NCBI GenBank assembly: GCA_965224275.1
Contig: CBDCYR010000011.1
Location: 638,628 to 702,627 of the forward strand
Direction: 5' to 3'
Origin: CAUZWH01 sp965224275
GTDB lineage: Bacteria; Pseudomonadota; Alphaproteobacteria; SHVV01
Length of the DNA stretch: 64,000 bases
Below, piece by piece: positions 43,859 to 53,769 of this stretch. Every line of letters starts with the position of its first letter. Within the stretch, counting starts at the first letter, position 1. The position numbers and the translations under genes are program-made. The notes under the pieces are model-generated. The model was not told where the DNA came from. It made no database searches and worked only from the letters and a program-made list of their open reading frames with translations.

Positions 43859-46672
43859 ATGCGCCTGTCGTGGAACGAGGTTCGCGCCCGTGCCACCGCC
43901 TTCGCCGATGACTGGCGGGAGGCGGCCTACGAGAAGGGAGAAACGCAGAGTTTTTACAACGCCTTCTTCGACGTGTTCGGGGTGCGGCGGCGGAACGTCG
44001 CGCGCTACGAGGAACATGTCGCGAAGCTGGACAACCGCCACGGCTACATCGACCTGTTCTGGCCGGGCGTCCTGATCGTCGAACAAAAGAGCGCCGGGCG
44101 CGACCTGAAGGCTGCCTACATACAGGCCGGGGAGTATTTCGACGCGCTGCCCGAGCGCGACCGCCCGCGCTACATCCTGGTCAGCGACTTCCAGACCTTC
44201 GAGCTTCACGATCTGGACGAACGTGAGGTCGTCGCCTTCGCGCTGGCGGATCTGTCGGCCCATGTCGAGGCGTTCGGCTTCATCCTCGGCGTGCAGCGCC
44301 GGACCTTCCGCGATCAGGACCCGGCGAACATCGAGGCCGCCGAACTGGTCGGGCGGCTTCACGACGCGCTCGCGGACGCGGGGCACCGGGGGCACGATCT
44401 GGAACGGTTCCTCGTGCGGATCGTGTTCTGCATGTTCGCCGACGACACCGGGGTATTCGAGCCGCGCGACATCTTCCTCGATTTCATTGAGACGCGCACG
44501 GGCGAGGACGGGGCCGATCTCGGCCCGTGGCTCGCGCAACTGTTCGAGGTGCTCGACACGCCGGAGGACAAGCGTCCCGCGACCCTCGATGAGGACCTTG
44601 CCCGGTTCCCCTACGTCAACGGCGACCTGTTCGATGGGCATCTGCGGACCTTCTCGTTCGACGCGGCGATGCGCGGGGCGCTGCTCGACGCCTGCCGCTT
44701 CGACTGGTCGAAACTCTCGCCCGCGATCTTCGGCGCGCTGTTCCAGTCGGTCATGGACCCGGGGGAACGCCGCGCCCAGGGCGCGCACTACACGACCGAG
44801 AGGAACATCCTCAAGGTGATCGAGCCGCTGTTCATGGACGACCTGCGCGCCGAGTTCGAGCGAGCGAGGGCGCGGCGGGGCCGCAACCGCCTTGCCGCGC
44901 TCCGGCAAATTCAGGCGAAACTCGGCGGGATGACGTTCTTCGACCCGGCCTGCGGTTGCGGCAACTTCCTCATCATCGCTTACCGGGAATTGCGGCTGCT
45001 TGAAATCGAGGTGATCCGGGAGATTCGGGACGCGACCGACGCGACCGCGCAGGCGGTACTCGATACCGCATGGCAGTCGGTGGTGGACGTGGACCAGTTC
45101 TACGGGATCGAGCTTGGCGAGTTCCCGGCGCGCATCGCGGAGACCGCGCTGTGGATGATGGACCACATCATGAACAACCGGCTGAGCCTGGAGTTCGGCC
45201 GGAGCTACGCGCGCATCCCGCTCGCGAAGTCGCCGCACATCGTCCACGGCAACGCACTGGAAACCGATTGGTCCGGTTTGCTGCCTCCCGGTGATTACTC
45301 CTTCGTCTTCGGCAACCCGCCCTTCGTGGGCGCGAAGTTCCAGACGACGGACCAGCGCGCCCAGGTGCGCGGGATCGCGGCGCTCGGCAAGAGCGGCGGC
45401 ACGCTCGATTACGTCGCCGCGTGGTTCATCAAGGCGGGAGAGTATACGAAGGGCAGCCGCGCCCGGGTCGGCTTCGTCGCGACCAACTCGATCACGCAGG
45501 GCGAGCAGGTCGCGCAACTCTGGCCGGTGCTGTTCGAGCGTTGCAAGCTGGAGATAGCCTTTGCGCACCGCACGTTCGCGTGGGGATCGGACGCGCGCGG
45601 CAAGGCGCATGTGCATGTCGTCATTCTTGGCCTCCACCGGCGGGAGGCCGCGCGACCGGAGAAGCGGCTATTCAGCTATCCCGACATCAACGGCGAGCCC
45701 GTGGAAAGCCGCCATGCGCTGCTGTCGCCCTACCTGTTCGACGCTGGCGGGCTGTCCGACCCGCATCTGGTGGTGCGAGAGGAAAGCGCGCCGATCAATG
45801 GCATGGACAGGCTGATTATCGGCTCCAAACCCATCGACGGCGGCAACTACATTTTCGACGCGGCTGAACGCGCCGCGTTTCTGGATGCGGAGCCGGAAGC
45901 CGCGCCCTATCTGCGACCGTTCATCGGGGCACGCGAATACTTGCAGGGAGGCGAGCGCTGGATTCTGGCTCTGCACAATGCTCCACCGGAAGTGCTGGCG
46001 CGGTTGCCCCGCGCTCGGGAACGGATTGCCGCCGTCCGCGCCTACCGCGAGGCCAGCAAAAGCGCGCCGACGCAAAAGCTCGCCGCGACGCCGACGCTGT
46101 ACCATGTCAACGTGCTGCCCACTACGTCGTTTCTGGTGATTCCCGAAGTCAGTTCGGAGCGGCGGGAGTATGCGCCAATCGGCTGGCTGGAGCCGCCGGT
46201 CATTCCGAGCAATCTCGTGAGGATTCTGCAAAACGCCACCTTGGTCGATTTCGCGCTGCTGACCTCGGCGATGCATATGGCTTGGCTGCGCCATATCGGT
46301 GGACGGTTGAAGAGCGACTACCGGTATTCCATCGGCCTCGTCTACAACACATTTCCGATGCCGCCCGAGGGCGCGAACCCGTCGAAACTGGAGCCGCTTG
46401 CACAGGCAGTGCTCGATGCCCGCGCCGCTCATCCGAATGCCACGCTCGCCGATCTCTACGATCCCGACCTCATGCCGCCGAATCTGCGCCGGGCGCACCA
46501 GTCGCTCGACCGCGCGGTGGACCGGCTCTACCGGCGCACCGGCTTTGTCTCCGAGCGCGAGCGTGTCGAACACTTGTTCACACTGTATGAGAAAACGCGT
46601 ACGCCGTTGACAGCAACGATGAAAACGAAGTCGAAGGGGCGGAAGCGCAGAGTAGGGCAGTATGCAACATGA
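43859..46672 (+). CDS. MmeI-like single-chain restriction-modification enzyme (type IIL/IIG)
   Basis: A 937-residue protein from ATG 43859. The N-terminal nuclease region has GYIDLFWPGVLIVEQKSAGR (about 60-79), which fits a PD-(D/E)xK D...ExK site, as in MmeI. The N6-adenine methyltransferase core follows: motif I FFDPACGCGNFLIIAY (about 361) and motif IV FGNPPFVG (about 486). The C-terminal part (ESAPINGMDRLIIGSKP, TLYHVNVLP) carries the target recognition region. Such enzymes cut and modify DNA with one polypeptide and are common on islands. The 124-base gap after higA and weak ribosome-binding site make the start less sure. Confidence 0.9.
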   Translation: MRLSWNEVRARATAFADDWREAAYEKGETQSFYNAFFDVFGVRRRNVARYEEHVAKLDNRHGYIDLFWPGVLIVEQKSAGRDLKAAYIQAGEYFDALPERDRPRYILVSDFQTFELHDLDEREVVAFALADLSAHVEAFGFILGVQRRTFRDQDPANIEAAELVGRLHDALADAGHRGHDLERFLVRIVFCMFADDTGVFEPRDIFLDFIETRTGEDGADLGPWLAQLFEVLDTPEDKRPATLDEDLARFPYVNGDLFDGHLRTFSFDAAMRGALLDACRFDWSKLSPAIFGALFQSVMDPGERRAQGAHYTTERNILKVIEPLFMDDLRAEFERARARRGRNRLAALRQIQAKLGGMTFFDPACGCGNFLIIAYRELRLLEIEVIREIRDATDATAQAVLDTAWQSVVDVDQFYGIELGEFPARIAETALWMMDHIMNNRLSLEFGRSYARIPLAKSPHIVHGNALETDWSGLLPPGDYSFVFGNPPFVGAKFQTTDQRAQVRGIAALGKSGGTLDYVAAWFIKAGEYTKGSRARVGFVATNSITQGEQVAQLWPVLFERCKLEIAFAHRTFAWGSDARGKAHVHVVILGLHRREAARPEKRLFSYPDINGEPVESRHALLSPYLFDAGGLSDPHLVVREESAPINGMDRLIIGSKPIDGGNYIFDAAERAAFLDAEPEAAPYLRPFIGAREYLQGGERWILALHNAPPEVLARLPRARERIAAVRAYREASKSAPTQKLAATPTLYHVNVLPTTSFLVIPEVSSERREYAPIGWLEPPVIPSNLVRILQNATLVDFALLTSAMHMAWLRHIGGRLKSDYRYSIGLVYNTFPMPPEGANPSKLEPLAQAVLDARAAHPNATLADLYDPDLMPPNLRRAHQSLDRAVDRLYRRTGFVSERERVEHLFTLYEKTRTPLTATMKTKSKGRKRRVGQYAT

Positions 46673-46888
46673 TGCATCGTCTCGGACGTCAGAGTGTTGA
46701 CGCCAAATGACACCTTGCGTTCTCCACAGATGAACTATCCGAAATGCTCGTCTGGCGACATAAATTCGGAGGCTATCGAGTGTTTAAGAAGTGGCTTTTC
46801 TATCGCAGTACGATGTTTTCCGCCGGCCAAAGCGTCTGGAGCAGGTGCTGAGAATTGCAGACATCGCCGCGGAACCTATCAACGACTT
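46673..46888 (+). other. Spacer between R-M gene and IS3 element
   Basis: Lower-GC spacer with no recognised gene; a 65-codon frame here has no motif support. Confidence 0.4.
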
Positions 46889-46909
46889 TGAGACACCGAC
46901 GGTTTCTAT

Positions 46910-47911
46910 TTACTGACTCGTTTCTCCTGTTGTGGAAGTGGCGGGTGGGTTGATCCAGACGGCTTCGGGAAGCGGGGCGGGTTTCGGGGTGCCGTGGACG
47001 AAGCGTTCGGGGTGAAGGGCCCAGGCTGCTTGCAGGGTACGTCCGCGCTGAGCCAGCACATCCGGTGCCCGGTGATGATGGACATCATCGGGGGTGAGCA
47101 TCGCGATCCCGGCATGGCGGTGCTCGGTGTTGTACCAGGGGAAGAACGACCGGCAGAAGGCGATGGCGGCGGTAATGTCTTCGAAGCGCCCAGGGAAGCC
47201 GGGGTGATACTTCAGGGTCTTGAACTGCGCTTCGGAGAACGGGTTGTCATCGCTGACCTGGGGGCGGCTCAGAGAGCGGGTGACCCCGAGGTCGGCGAGG
47301 AGTTGGGCGGTGCACTTGCTGGTCATCGGCGCGCCGCGGTCCGAATGCAGGGTGAGCACCTGGGGCTCGATGCCTTGCTTGAGACAGGTTTCCTCGATCA
47401 GCGTCGCGGCGAGCGCGGCGTTCTCCCGATCGGCAACCATCCAGCCCACGACGCAGCGGCTGAAGATGTCGAGCAAGACATAGAGGTAGAAGGACGTCCA
47501 GCGTTTGGGCCCCCGGAGCCGGGTGATATCCCAGGACCAGGTCTGGTTGGGGCCCGTGGCCACCAGCTCGGGCTTGGTGTAGCAGGGATGACTGCGCTGA
47601 TTGCGCCGCTCTCGCACCGGCTGGTTCGCGGCCAGGATCCGGTACATCGTGCGCTCGGCGCACAGATACTGGCCTTCATCGAGCAGCGTCGCGACGACCT
47701 CGGCCGGTGACCGGTCGACGAAGCGCGGGCTGGCGAGCACGTCGAGGACGTGCGCGCGTTCGGACGCACACAGGGCCCGGGCGGGCGTAGGACGGGGCTG
47801 CTGATGCCCGGGAGCGGGCCTCTGACGACGGTAGAAGGAAGCCCGTGGCACCCCCAGCGCTCGGCACGCCGGCGCCACGCCGACCTGCGATGCGAGCGGC
47901 TGGACGGCCAT
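46910..47911 (-). CDS. IS3-family transposase OrfB
   Basis: A 333-residue DDE transposase. The HTH_21 region reads LDVLASPRFVDRSPAEVVAT, and the rve core has the catalytic acids in WSWDITRLRG, LHSDRGAPM and NPFSEAQFKTLKY. The C-terminus WYNTEHRHAGIAMLTPDDVH is typical. Its ATG overlaps the orfA stop by one base, so it could be made by re-initiation or by frameshifting as an OrfAB fusion. It appears intact. Confidence 0.93.
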   Translation of the reverse strand: MAVQPLASQVGVAPACRALGVPRASFYRRQRPAPGHQQPRPTPARALCASERAHVLDVLASPRFVDRSPAEVVATLLDEGQYLCAERTMYRILAANQPVRERRNQRSHPCYTKPELVATGPNQTWSWDITRLRGPKRWTSFYLYVLLDIFSRCVVGWMVADRENAALAATLIEETCLKQGIEPQVLTLHSDRGAPMTSKCTAQLLADLGVTRSLSRPQVSDDNPFSEAQFKTLKYHPGFPGRFEDITAAIAFCRSFFPWYNTEHRHAGIAMLTPDDVHHHRAPDVLAQRGRTLQAAWALHPERFVHGTPKPAPLPEAVWINPPATSTTGETSQ

Positions 47912-48399
47912 CAGCAGTCCTTCCCGTGTTCGAGGCTGAATCCCAGCAGCCCGGCAACTTTTCCCTGGACGTCCAGGATCGTATGAGCGGTGTGCAGCTC
48001 CTTCTCCAGCCGAGCCACTTTCGCCTCGAGCTCGTGCACCTTCGCGCTGAGGGGGTTGCGCTCGGCGGGCTTCCGACCGCGTTTGCTCGGGGTCAGGCCT
48101 TGAAGCAACCCCTCACGCCGCGCCCTGCGCCATTCCGTCAGATGGAAGCTGTACAGCCCCTCGCGGCGAAGCAGCCGGCCCACCTCGCCGGGCTGCGTGC
48201 AGCTCTCTGCCTCCTCCAGAATCCGCAGTCGATACTGCGCGGTGAACTTGCGCCTCTTCGGCTTGGCCACGACCTCCGGGTCCGGCGTTGGCCGCGCGTG
48301 GCTGGCTCCGGCCCTGGGGGCCTCGTCGCGACGCTCCTCGACCCCCAGGGCCGGAGCGTCCATCTCTTGCAATGTCATCGATTCTCTTTCTGCGGTCAT
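47911..48399 (-). CDS. IS3-family transposase OrfA
   Basis: A 162-residue DNA-binding partner of OrfB. KRRKFTAQYRLRILEEAESC and GEVGRLLRREGLYSFHLTEW form the HTH_Tnp_1 helix-turn-helix, followed by a leucine zipper (HELEAKVARLEKELHTAHTI). An ATG at 48378 is a shorter alternative start. Confidence 0.88.
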   Translation of the reverse strand: MTAERESMTLQEMDAPALGVEERRDEAPRAGASHARPTPDPEVVAKPKRRKFTAQYRLRILEEAESCTQPGEVGRLLRREGLYSFHLTEWRRARREGLLQGLTPSKRGRKPAERNPLSAKVHELEAKVARLEKELHTAHTILDVQGKVAGLLGFSLEHGKDC

Positions 48400-48508
48400 T
48401 GGTATTCACCTCCACCGCCCTACAGTAATTCCAAGGGGGGCCGGTGTCTCAGTGATGTTGGCAGAGAGGGCCGGATGCGCAATCTCAACGAAGGTTTCCC
48501 TGGCGATC

Positions 48509-49762
48509 TCATGATCGACGAGATAACCCAGGAAGCAACAGCGTCGAGGGTAGTGCGATTCGATCCGTTGGACTCAATCGCTTCAGCTCGCGTGATCGCG
48601 TTCTTCCTTCGGGGTTCAGAATCTCAAACTCCCTTTCCTCGACGAGGCGAAGAATAATCTGGTCAAGGTCGGAAAAACGAGCGGCTGTTCGATTTGCAAG
48701 CATATGCCGTAATGCATCCATGGTAACCGGCTGTTCGGAGACCAGACCAAACAACTCCCTCGGAAGAGAATTCAAAAGTTGGTTTCGCATCTGATCTGCG
48801 TCGAATTCCTTGAATTGGAACAAAGGAAGCGTTTCAGAATCTCTCAATGCGTCCCAGCCCAACATGCCGAAGTCTCCAGGGCCATAATGCTCGAACGTAT
48901 TCTGAATATCCCAATGTCGTTGAATCATGACATCACGCGCGGTTGGGTGTCTTGACAGATGCAGAAACCACAAGGCACGACGAGACTGATCGGGGCGAAT
49001 GAAAAACGGTGTGTCGTAAACTGCTCCCGTGACAGTACGTGCATGATCGCGCAATGTCCTCTGCACAAGGGCTCGTCCACCATCTCCGTCCCTGTATTGA
49101 ATCAGATCGTGTATCTGCGTTTCGGTCAATTGCAGCGGCGCGACCGCTTTGGCAATCTGCGGCGTCTGTGCCAGATGGTTGACGAGGGCATCCGCGGCGA
49201 ATGTCAATATGACCTCGGCCGCAGGCAGTTCATTGAATATACGAGAGACGAGTACCAGTTCAACCTGAGAAAAACCAGTTTGGTCGAGAAGGAAAATTGC
49301 TCTGCCGGCACGAGGTTGGCGTTGCCGGATTGAACTGAGTATATGTTCTATTTCATTTTCGAAGAGATTGTTTCGAACAATAATTCTGCCGTCATCGATC
49401 TTGTGACCACGTTCTGCGAGAACCTTCCGAAGGTGATCCGTGTGAGCCTTCTCCTTGTCGACGAAATAGAATTTACAGTCGATGTGTAAGTTCTTGGTCC
49501 GTCCCTTATTCAATCGGACCGCTGCTTCCTTTGCTTCCTCCAGCATAATCAGCGGAGTGCCAGATAGCATAGCTCCTTTGTCAAGGAACGTGCCTCCTCC
49601 AGCAAAGCCGTCGATGAGGTCGAGCTTAAATCCCTCCCATTGTGGATTGACGTTCAGCCTGTCGAAGTACGCTCGAAGGTAGCTGCGCAATACATCCAAT
49701 TTGGCCTTGCTGTGTGCCTCTATGTTGGGTGGGGCTTCGTCAGGGTGCCATTTGAAGGACAT
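48509..49762 (-). CDS. tcmP: Three-Cys-motif partner protein TcmP
   Basis: A 417-residue protein of the TcmP family, named for its pairing with DUF5131-type three-Cys proteins. Residues 48-59 (DLIDGFAGGGTF) resemble motif I of class I SAM-dependent methyltransferases, and RAIFLLDQTGFSQVEL is a family landmark. The C-terminus (RFSDLDQIILRLVEEREFEI) may be a winged helix. The start overlaps the DUF5131 gene by 23 bases, so they form one operon. Family function is not established; a nucleic-acid modification or defence role is plausible from the context. Confidence 0.85.
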   Translation of the reverse strand: MSFKWHPDEAPPNIEAHSKAKLDVLRSYLRAYFDRLNVNPQWEGFKLDLIDGFAGGGTFLDKGAMLSGTPLIMLEEAKEAAVRLNKGRTKNLHIDCKFYFVDKEKAHTDHLRKVLAERGHKIDDGRIIVRNNLFENEIEHILSSIRQRQPRAGRAIFLLDQTGFSQVELVLVSRIFNELPAAEVILTFAADALVNHLAQTPQIAKAVAPLQLTETQIHDLIQYRDGDGGRALVQRTLRDHARTVTGAVYDTPFFIRPDQSRRALWFLHLSRHPTARDVMIQRHWDIQNTFEHYGPGDFGMLGWDALRDSETLPLFQFKEFDADQMRNQLLNSLPRELFGLVSEQPVTMDALRHMLANRTAARFSDLDQIILRLVEEREFEILNPEGRTRSRELKRLSPTDRIALPSTLLLPGLSRRS

Positions 49763-50501
49763 TGGGGCTTATCTCCGTTGGATGATCGGGCATGGCGTCG
49801 TGCTGCACGCCCTCCAAGTCGCGACCGCCGGCTTTGGAAGTACGTCCGCCCCATTGCTTGAAGAAAAATGGTACGCCGGCTCGCGCGCAACGATCCCGAA
49901 TGTCGCAGACCCACTCGGGCCGCATAGGGCGGGCCTGTGGGCCACTCTCCCCACCAACGATAACCCAGGATATTCCCTCTAGATCAATGTTCCCGATGGG
50001 ACCGAGAAGCGGTTCTATCGACAGGAAGCGCACGGTAGCCGGAGCTGCTTGCAGGTGCCGGATTCTAGCGGCTGCTGCGTGGTCTTCGACGGATACGCCA
50101 CACCAAATGTGGCCGGGAGCCAAATCGCCAGCGTATCTGCGTTCCAGATAACCCCTCATGAGAGAACTGCGCTTTGTCAAAATTTGATAAACGTGTCGAT
50201 CCACCGTCTCCATCGTGTCGAATACTTGATCGATGAAATGGCGTTCGACGCGCTTATGAAACAGGTCGCTCATGGAGTTAACGAAGACCATGCGCGGTCT
50301 GCGCCATCGGGCAGGCTGATTCAAGCGTGATGGCCATTGACGAAGATCGAAGCCCTGCTCATAGGGATGTCCCGAGATTCCGCGCCATCGTTCGGCAAAT
50401 CGCTCTGCGTAGCAATTGTCGCAGCCGCGCGTGATCTTGGTGCAACCCGTCACCGGGTTCCATGTCGCGTCGGTCCATTCGATGCCAGATCTGTCGGCCA
50501 T
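49740..50501 (-). CDS. DUF5131 (phage Gp37/Gp68-like) three-Cys-motif protein
   Basis: A 253-residue protein from ATG 50501 (MADRSGIEWTDATWNPVTGC). The motif CTKITRGCDNCYAE (Cys20, Cys27, Cys30; Cx6Cx2C) is the three-Cys signature and recalls radical-SAM iron-sulfur sites. Other conserved parts are ILTKRSSLM, IWCGVSVED, RFLSIEPLLGPI and WVIVGGESGPQARPM. It is encoded directly before tcmP, as expected of the pair, and 50 bases after the frameshifted integrase. Reaction and substrate are unknown. Confidence 0.88.
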   Translation of the reverse strand: MADRSGIEWTDATWNPVTGCTKITRGCDNCYAERFAERWRGISGHPYEQGFDLRQWPSRLNQPARWRRPRMVFVNSMSDLFHKRVERHFIDQVFDTMETVDRHVYQILTKRSSLMRGYLERRYAGDLAPGHIWCGVSVEDHAAAARIRHLQAAPATVRFLSIEPLLGPIGNIDLEGISWVIVGGESGPQARPMRPEWVCDIRDRCARAGVPFFFKQWGGRTSKAGGRDLEGVQHDAMPDHPTEISPNVLQMAP

Positions 50502-50550
50502 CTCGCTTCCCGTGCTCAGCGCTTCCGCATCGCGCCGAGGTGCTGCTACC

Positions 50551-51707
50551 TCATCCCATCCAAATAGCACTCATCGCCTTGGCAATGATACATCCAACCT
50601 TCTCCGCCGCCTCGACGAGATGCCCGTCGGCAAGATGGGCATAGCCCGCCGTAGTCCGGTGCCTGCGATGCCCGAGCAGCTTGCCCACCAGGGGCAGGTT
50701 CTCGCCCGCCATGACGGCTTGACTGGCTGCGGTGTGCCGTGGGTCATGCAGGCGAAGGCTGCCGAGCTTCGCGTCCGCGCGGACGGCCCGCCAGCAGGAT
50801 TCGAGGCCGTAGACGCCTCGCCCTTCGGCATGGCGCGGAAACAGAAACGCCTCCGGCTTCCGGGCAAGCGGTCGATATGCATCCGTGCGGCTTTGCCGAG
50901 CGGTACGGTGCGCGGGCCGGTCTTGCCATCGGGCAGGTTGATCGACTCGGCCCCGATATCGCGCCAGCGAAGATCGAGCACCTCGCTCCGGCGGCATCCG
51001 GTGAGCGCGAGCAGCCGGATCGCGGCGACGGCCTCGGGCCATTCGGCCTCGCGGGCGTCAAGCGCGCGCCCGAGCCGGGCCTGCTCGTCGGTGTCAAGGA
51101 ACCGGGCGATGTTGTTCCTCGGGTTCTTCCTGATGCCGAGGCACGGGTTGCTGCCGCGCTCGCGCAAGCCCCATTCCTCGGCCCGGAACATCATCGCGCG
51201 CAGTATCTCGAAGGCGCGGATGGCCGCGCCGGGCCTGTCCCTGCTCGCCGCGTCGAACCACGCGGCCACATCCTCGGGACCGATACGGTCCAGCGGCCTC
51301 TTGCCGAACGTGGGCAGGATGCGGGCCTTGAGATAGATGCGCACGGTCTTGCGACCCGAAGGCTTCCAGTGCGGTTCGCAGCGCCGCAGATACTCTTCCG
51401 CGAACGCGCGGAAGGCCGGGGTCTCCTTCTCCCTGCGGATGTCCTCGGCGGGGTTCTGGCCCACGCGGATACGCCCGAGCATGTCGCGGGCGCGGCGGCG
51501 GGCCTCGGCGAGCGTCATCTCGCCATGCCGGGCGATGACGATACGCCGGCTCCGTCCCTCGATGCGGGCCTGCACGATCCAGACCTTCCGGCCCGAAGGA
51601 TGGATGCGAAGCCCGAAGCCGGGCAAGGAACGGTCGAACAGGATGGTGTCCTTGGCGCCGGGCTTGCTCTGGCGGGCCAGGCGCGGGGTGAGGTCAACCC
51701 TGGGCAT
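50551..51707 (-). pseudogene. Second integrase of twin pair 1, frameshifted
   Basis: Starts MPRVDLTPRLARQSKPGAKD (ATG 51707), overlapping the partner integrase by 14 bases. A DUF4102-like arm domain (FDRSLPGFGLRIHPSGRKVW) and core-binding domain with GAAIRAFEILRAMMFRAEEW are followed by the catalytic Arg in TGCRRSEVLDLRW. Near 50,870 the frame must change: the rest (AFLFPRHAEGRG..., LHDPRHTAAS, LGHRRHRTTAGYAHL) is in another frame. A one-base indel at CCGGAAGCCGG is likely. It is the counterpart of the intact gene at 56,760. Confidence 0.85.
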
Positions 51708-52884
51708 GATCGCGTCCTCCCTTATCCTCCGCGCCCCTTCTGGCCAGGGCCGCATGGATGCGGTTCGATACCCGGTCGGCGGCGTCCGCAACCGATTGGT
51801 CGGAAAGATGGGTGTAGCGTTCCGTGGTTTCGACCAGCGCATGACCGAGCAGCTTGGCGATGGTCACCATATCGACGCCGTTCATGGCGGCGACCGAGGC
51901 CCAGGTGTGCCGCAAATCGTGAATTCTCAATCCGGGCAATCCCGCCTCGTTGCGGATGCGGTGCCAATGAAACTCGATGTTGTCGATGTGTCGGACCGGC
52001 GGACGAGTGGGAAAGAGGAAGGGGCAATCGGGTCTATAGCGCGGGATGGCGTCGATGACCGCGCGGGCGGCGCTCGACAGCCAGACCGTGCGCGGCCCTG
52101 ACTTCGAATCCGGCAGCAGGATGCGCTTGCTCTTGATCCAGTCCCATTCGAGCGAGACGATCTCGCCGAAGCGGCAGCCGGTGAGCATCAGCAGGCGGAC
52201 GATGGCGATGATGTGGGGGCAGTAGAACTCGTCGCGAGTGAGCGCGGCGTTGAGCCGGGCCATTTCCTCCGCCGTCAGGAATAGCTCCTTCCGCTGCATC
52301 CGGTAGCGCCGGGTATTCTTGCAGGGGTTGGAGTTGTGGCGACGGTATCCCCAAAGCTCGGCCCGCTTCATCATCACGGACAGAGCCGGCATGGCGCGGT
52401 TGGCGCTGCCGGGGCGGTCGGCCATGGAGGCGAACCAGTCCTTGACGTGCTCGACGGCGATGGCATCCACGGTGAGATGACCAAAGGCGGGGAGGATGTA
52501 CTTGCGCACGACATAGGCGCTGTCGGCCAGCGTCCTTGGCTTCCAGTGGCGGGCGTACCGTTCGAGGAACTCCTCGGCGAAGGCGTCCATCGGACGACCG
52601 GGCGTCTTGGGTCCATTGTCTTTTCTTGCCGGCTCGATGAAGGTTGCAAGCAGCCTGCGGGCTTCGGCGCGCGCCTCGGGCAGGGTCATGTCGTCGGCGT
52701 TGCCGATGGTGGCCGAGCGGACGCGCCCGCGCACATGGCGGCGCAGGAAGAACGCGCGATGGCCGCTCGTGCCGACGCGCAGGCCGAGGCCGGAGATCAC
52801 GTCGTCCCAGACATCGTATTTCCTGGCGCGGAGCTTGGCGGCGCGGACGCGCCTGGCGAAGGTGGATTTGGGTCGGTCGCTCAT
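51694..52884 (-). CDS. First integrase of twin pair 1 (DUF4102-type)
   Basis: A 396-residue tyrosine recombinase with a GGGAG site. The arm domain includes YDVWDDVISGLGLRVGTSGH. The core contains GSANRAMPALSVMMKRAELW, Arg in TGCRFGEIVSLEW, HDLRHTW, LGHALVETTE and the nucleophile Tyr in RYTHLSD, so it should be active. It resembles the first gene of the pair at 55,616 (NANRSLPVLSVMMTQAELW). A copy of the 17-bp end motif lies 182 bases upstream of its start. Confidence 0.93.
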   Translation of the reverse strand: MSDRPKSTFARRVRAAKLRARKYDVWDDVISGLGLRVGTSGHRAFFLRRHVRGRVRSATIGNADDMTLPEARAEARRLLATFIEPARKDNGPKTPGRPMDAFAEEFLERYARHWKPRTLADSAYVVRKYILPAFGHLTVDAIAVEHVKDWFASMADRPGSANRAMPALSVMMKRAELWGYRRHNSNPCKNTRRYRMQRKELFLTAEEMARLNAALTRDEFYCPHIIAIVRLLMLTGCRFGEIVSLEWDWIKSKRILLPDSKSGPRTVWLSSAARAVIDAIPRYRPDCPFLFPTRPPVRHIDNIEFHWHRIRNEAGLPGLRIHDLRHTWASVAAMNGVDMVTIAKLLGHALVETTERYTHLSDQSVADAADRVSNRIHAALARRGAEDKGGRDHAQG

Positions 52885-53065
52885 GGGTAGCGGCTCCCTG
52901 TGTTGGGCCGCGCGACCGGCGGTCGAAATAGGAAGCGGCCGCGGCGGCGTTTCTCCAGGGAAGCCGCGCGGCGGGGCGGGACGGGGAGAGCCGTAAGGCT
53001 CTGACGCTACAAGCGTTTCCGCCGTTTCATGCGATGGCGAACGCTGACGGGAAGTGCATCAACGA

Positions 53066-53674
53066 TGCGTCGGGTGTGAGAACCAAAGCGCCGAAGGACG
53101 TCCCTATCCCGCTTCCTGCCTGCTCAAACCGCCGGGCGATGAAAGCCGTTATGCAACCGGCATTTAGCCGAGCGGCGCTTGAGCGACCGCGTCCGCCGCG
53201 CACCCGGGGAAACAGTTCCCGAACCGCCGCGCGGCTTCCGAGCGGCACAAGGAAGCACGAGGTAACAAATCAATGCTGGCGGATGCTCGCGCATTCACTC
53301 GGCCCGCACCGTTGGCGGCGGTGCGGGCTCACATGTTACCGCCGCACAGCAGCGCCCGCCGCACACGTTGCCCTGAACGCAGGACCAGCGGTGCACATGT
53401 TACCGCTCCGTAAAGTGGTCGGCGGTCACGACATCACGACTAGCACGGTATCCGACGCGACAGGCGTTTGCGGCGCGTAACGCGGCACGCTACAGTGACG
53501 TATGAGGATCAGGCACAAGGGATTGCGGGCGCTGCACGAGCGGGACCATGCCGCGCGGCTGCCTGCCGGTGTGACACCACGGCTCCGGCGCATCCTGTTC
53601 CGCCTGCAAGAGGCGACGCATCCGGGCAGCGCCGACACGCCCGGCTTCCGGCTGCATCCCCTGAAGGGCGACCG
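53066..53674 (+). repeat. About 600-bp direct repeat, right copy, with end motif
   Basis: Right partner of 42,702-43,300, beginning with the motif TGCGTCGGGTGTGAGAA (53,066-53,082) and ending in higB. Recombination between the copies would release about 10.4 kb. Bases 52,885-53,065 before it are the spacer to the twin integrases. Confidence 0.88.
53502..53674 (+). pseudogene. Truncated higB
   Basis: The first 58 codons of a HigB-like toxin (MRIRHKGLRALHERDHAARL to FRLHPLKGDR), almost identical to 43,128. After the repeat ends the frame runs on into unrelated Pro/Ser-rich text to 53,849. The catalytic C-terminal half (GNWRVVFRFEDG) is missing, so no toxin is expected, and no antitoxin gene follows. 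Confidence 0.88.
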
Positions 53675-53769
53675 ATCTTCCCGTCCGCCCCCGCAATTGC
53701 GGCTGCCTCCCTCAGCGGACCTCGCCCTGGCCCGAGTGTCTCCGAGCCAGCCGACCCCGATCCCAGCTA

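Larger units (their letters stand above)
46889..48451 (-). mobile_element. IS3-family insertion sequence, 1,563 bp
   Basis: Bounded by TGAGACACCG at 46,889-46,898 and its complement CGGTGTCTCA at 48,442-48,451, enclosing orfA and orfB on the minus strand. Short inverted repeats and two-frame organisation are those of IS3. No target duplication is obvious (flanks CTT and GTG), suggesting that one flank changed after insertion. Confidence 0.85.
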
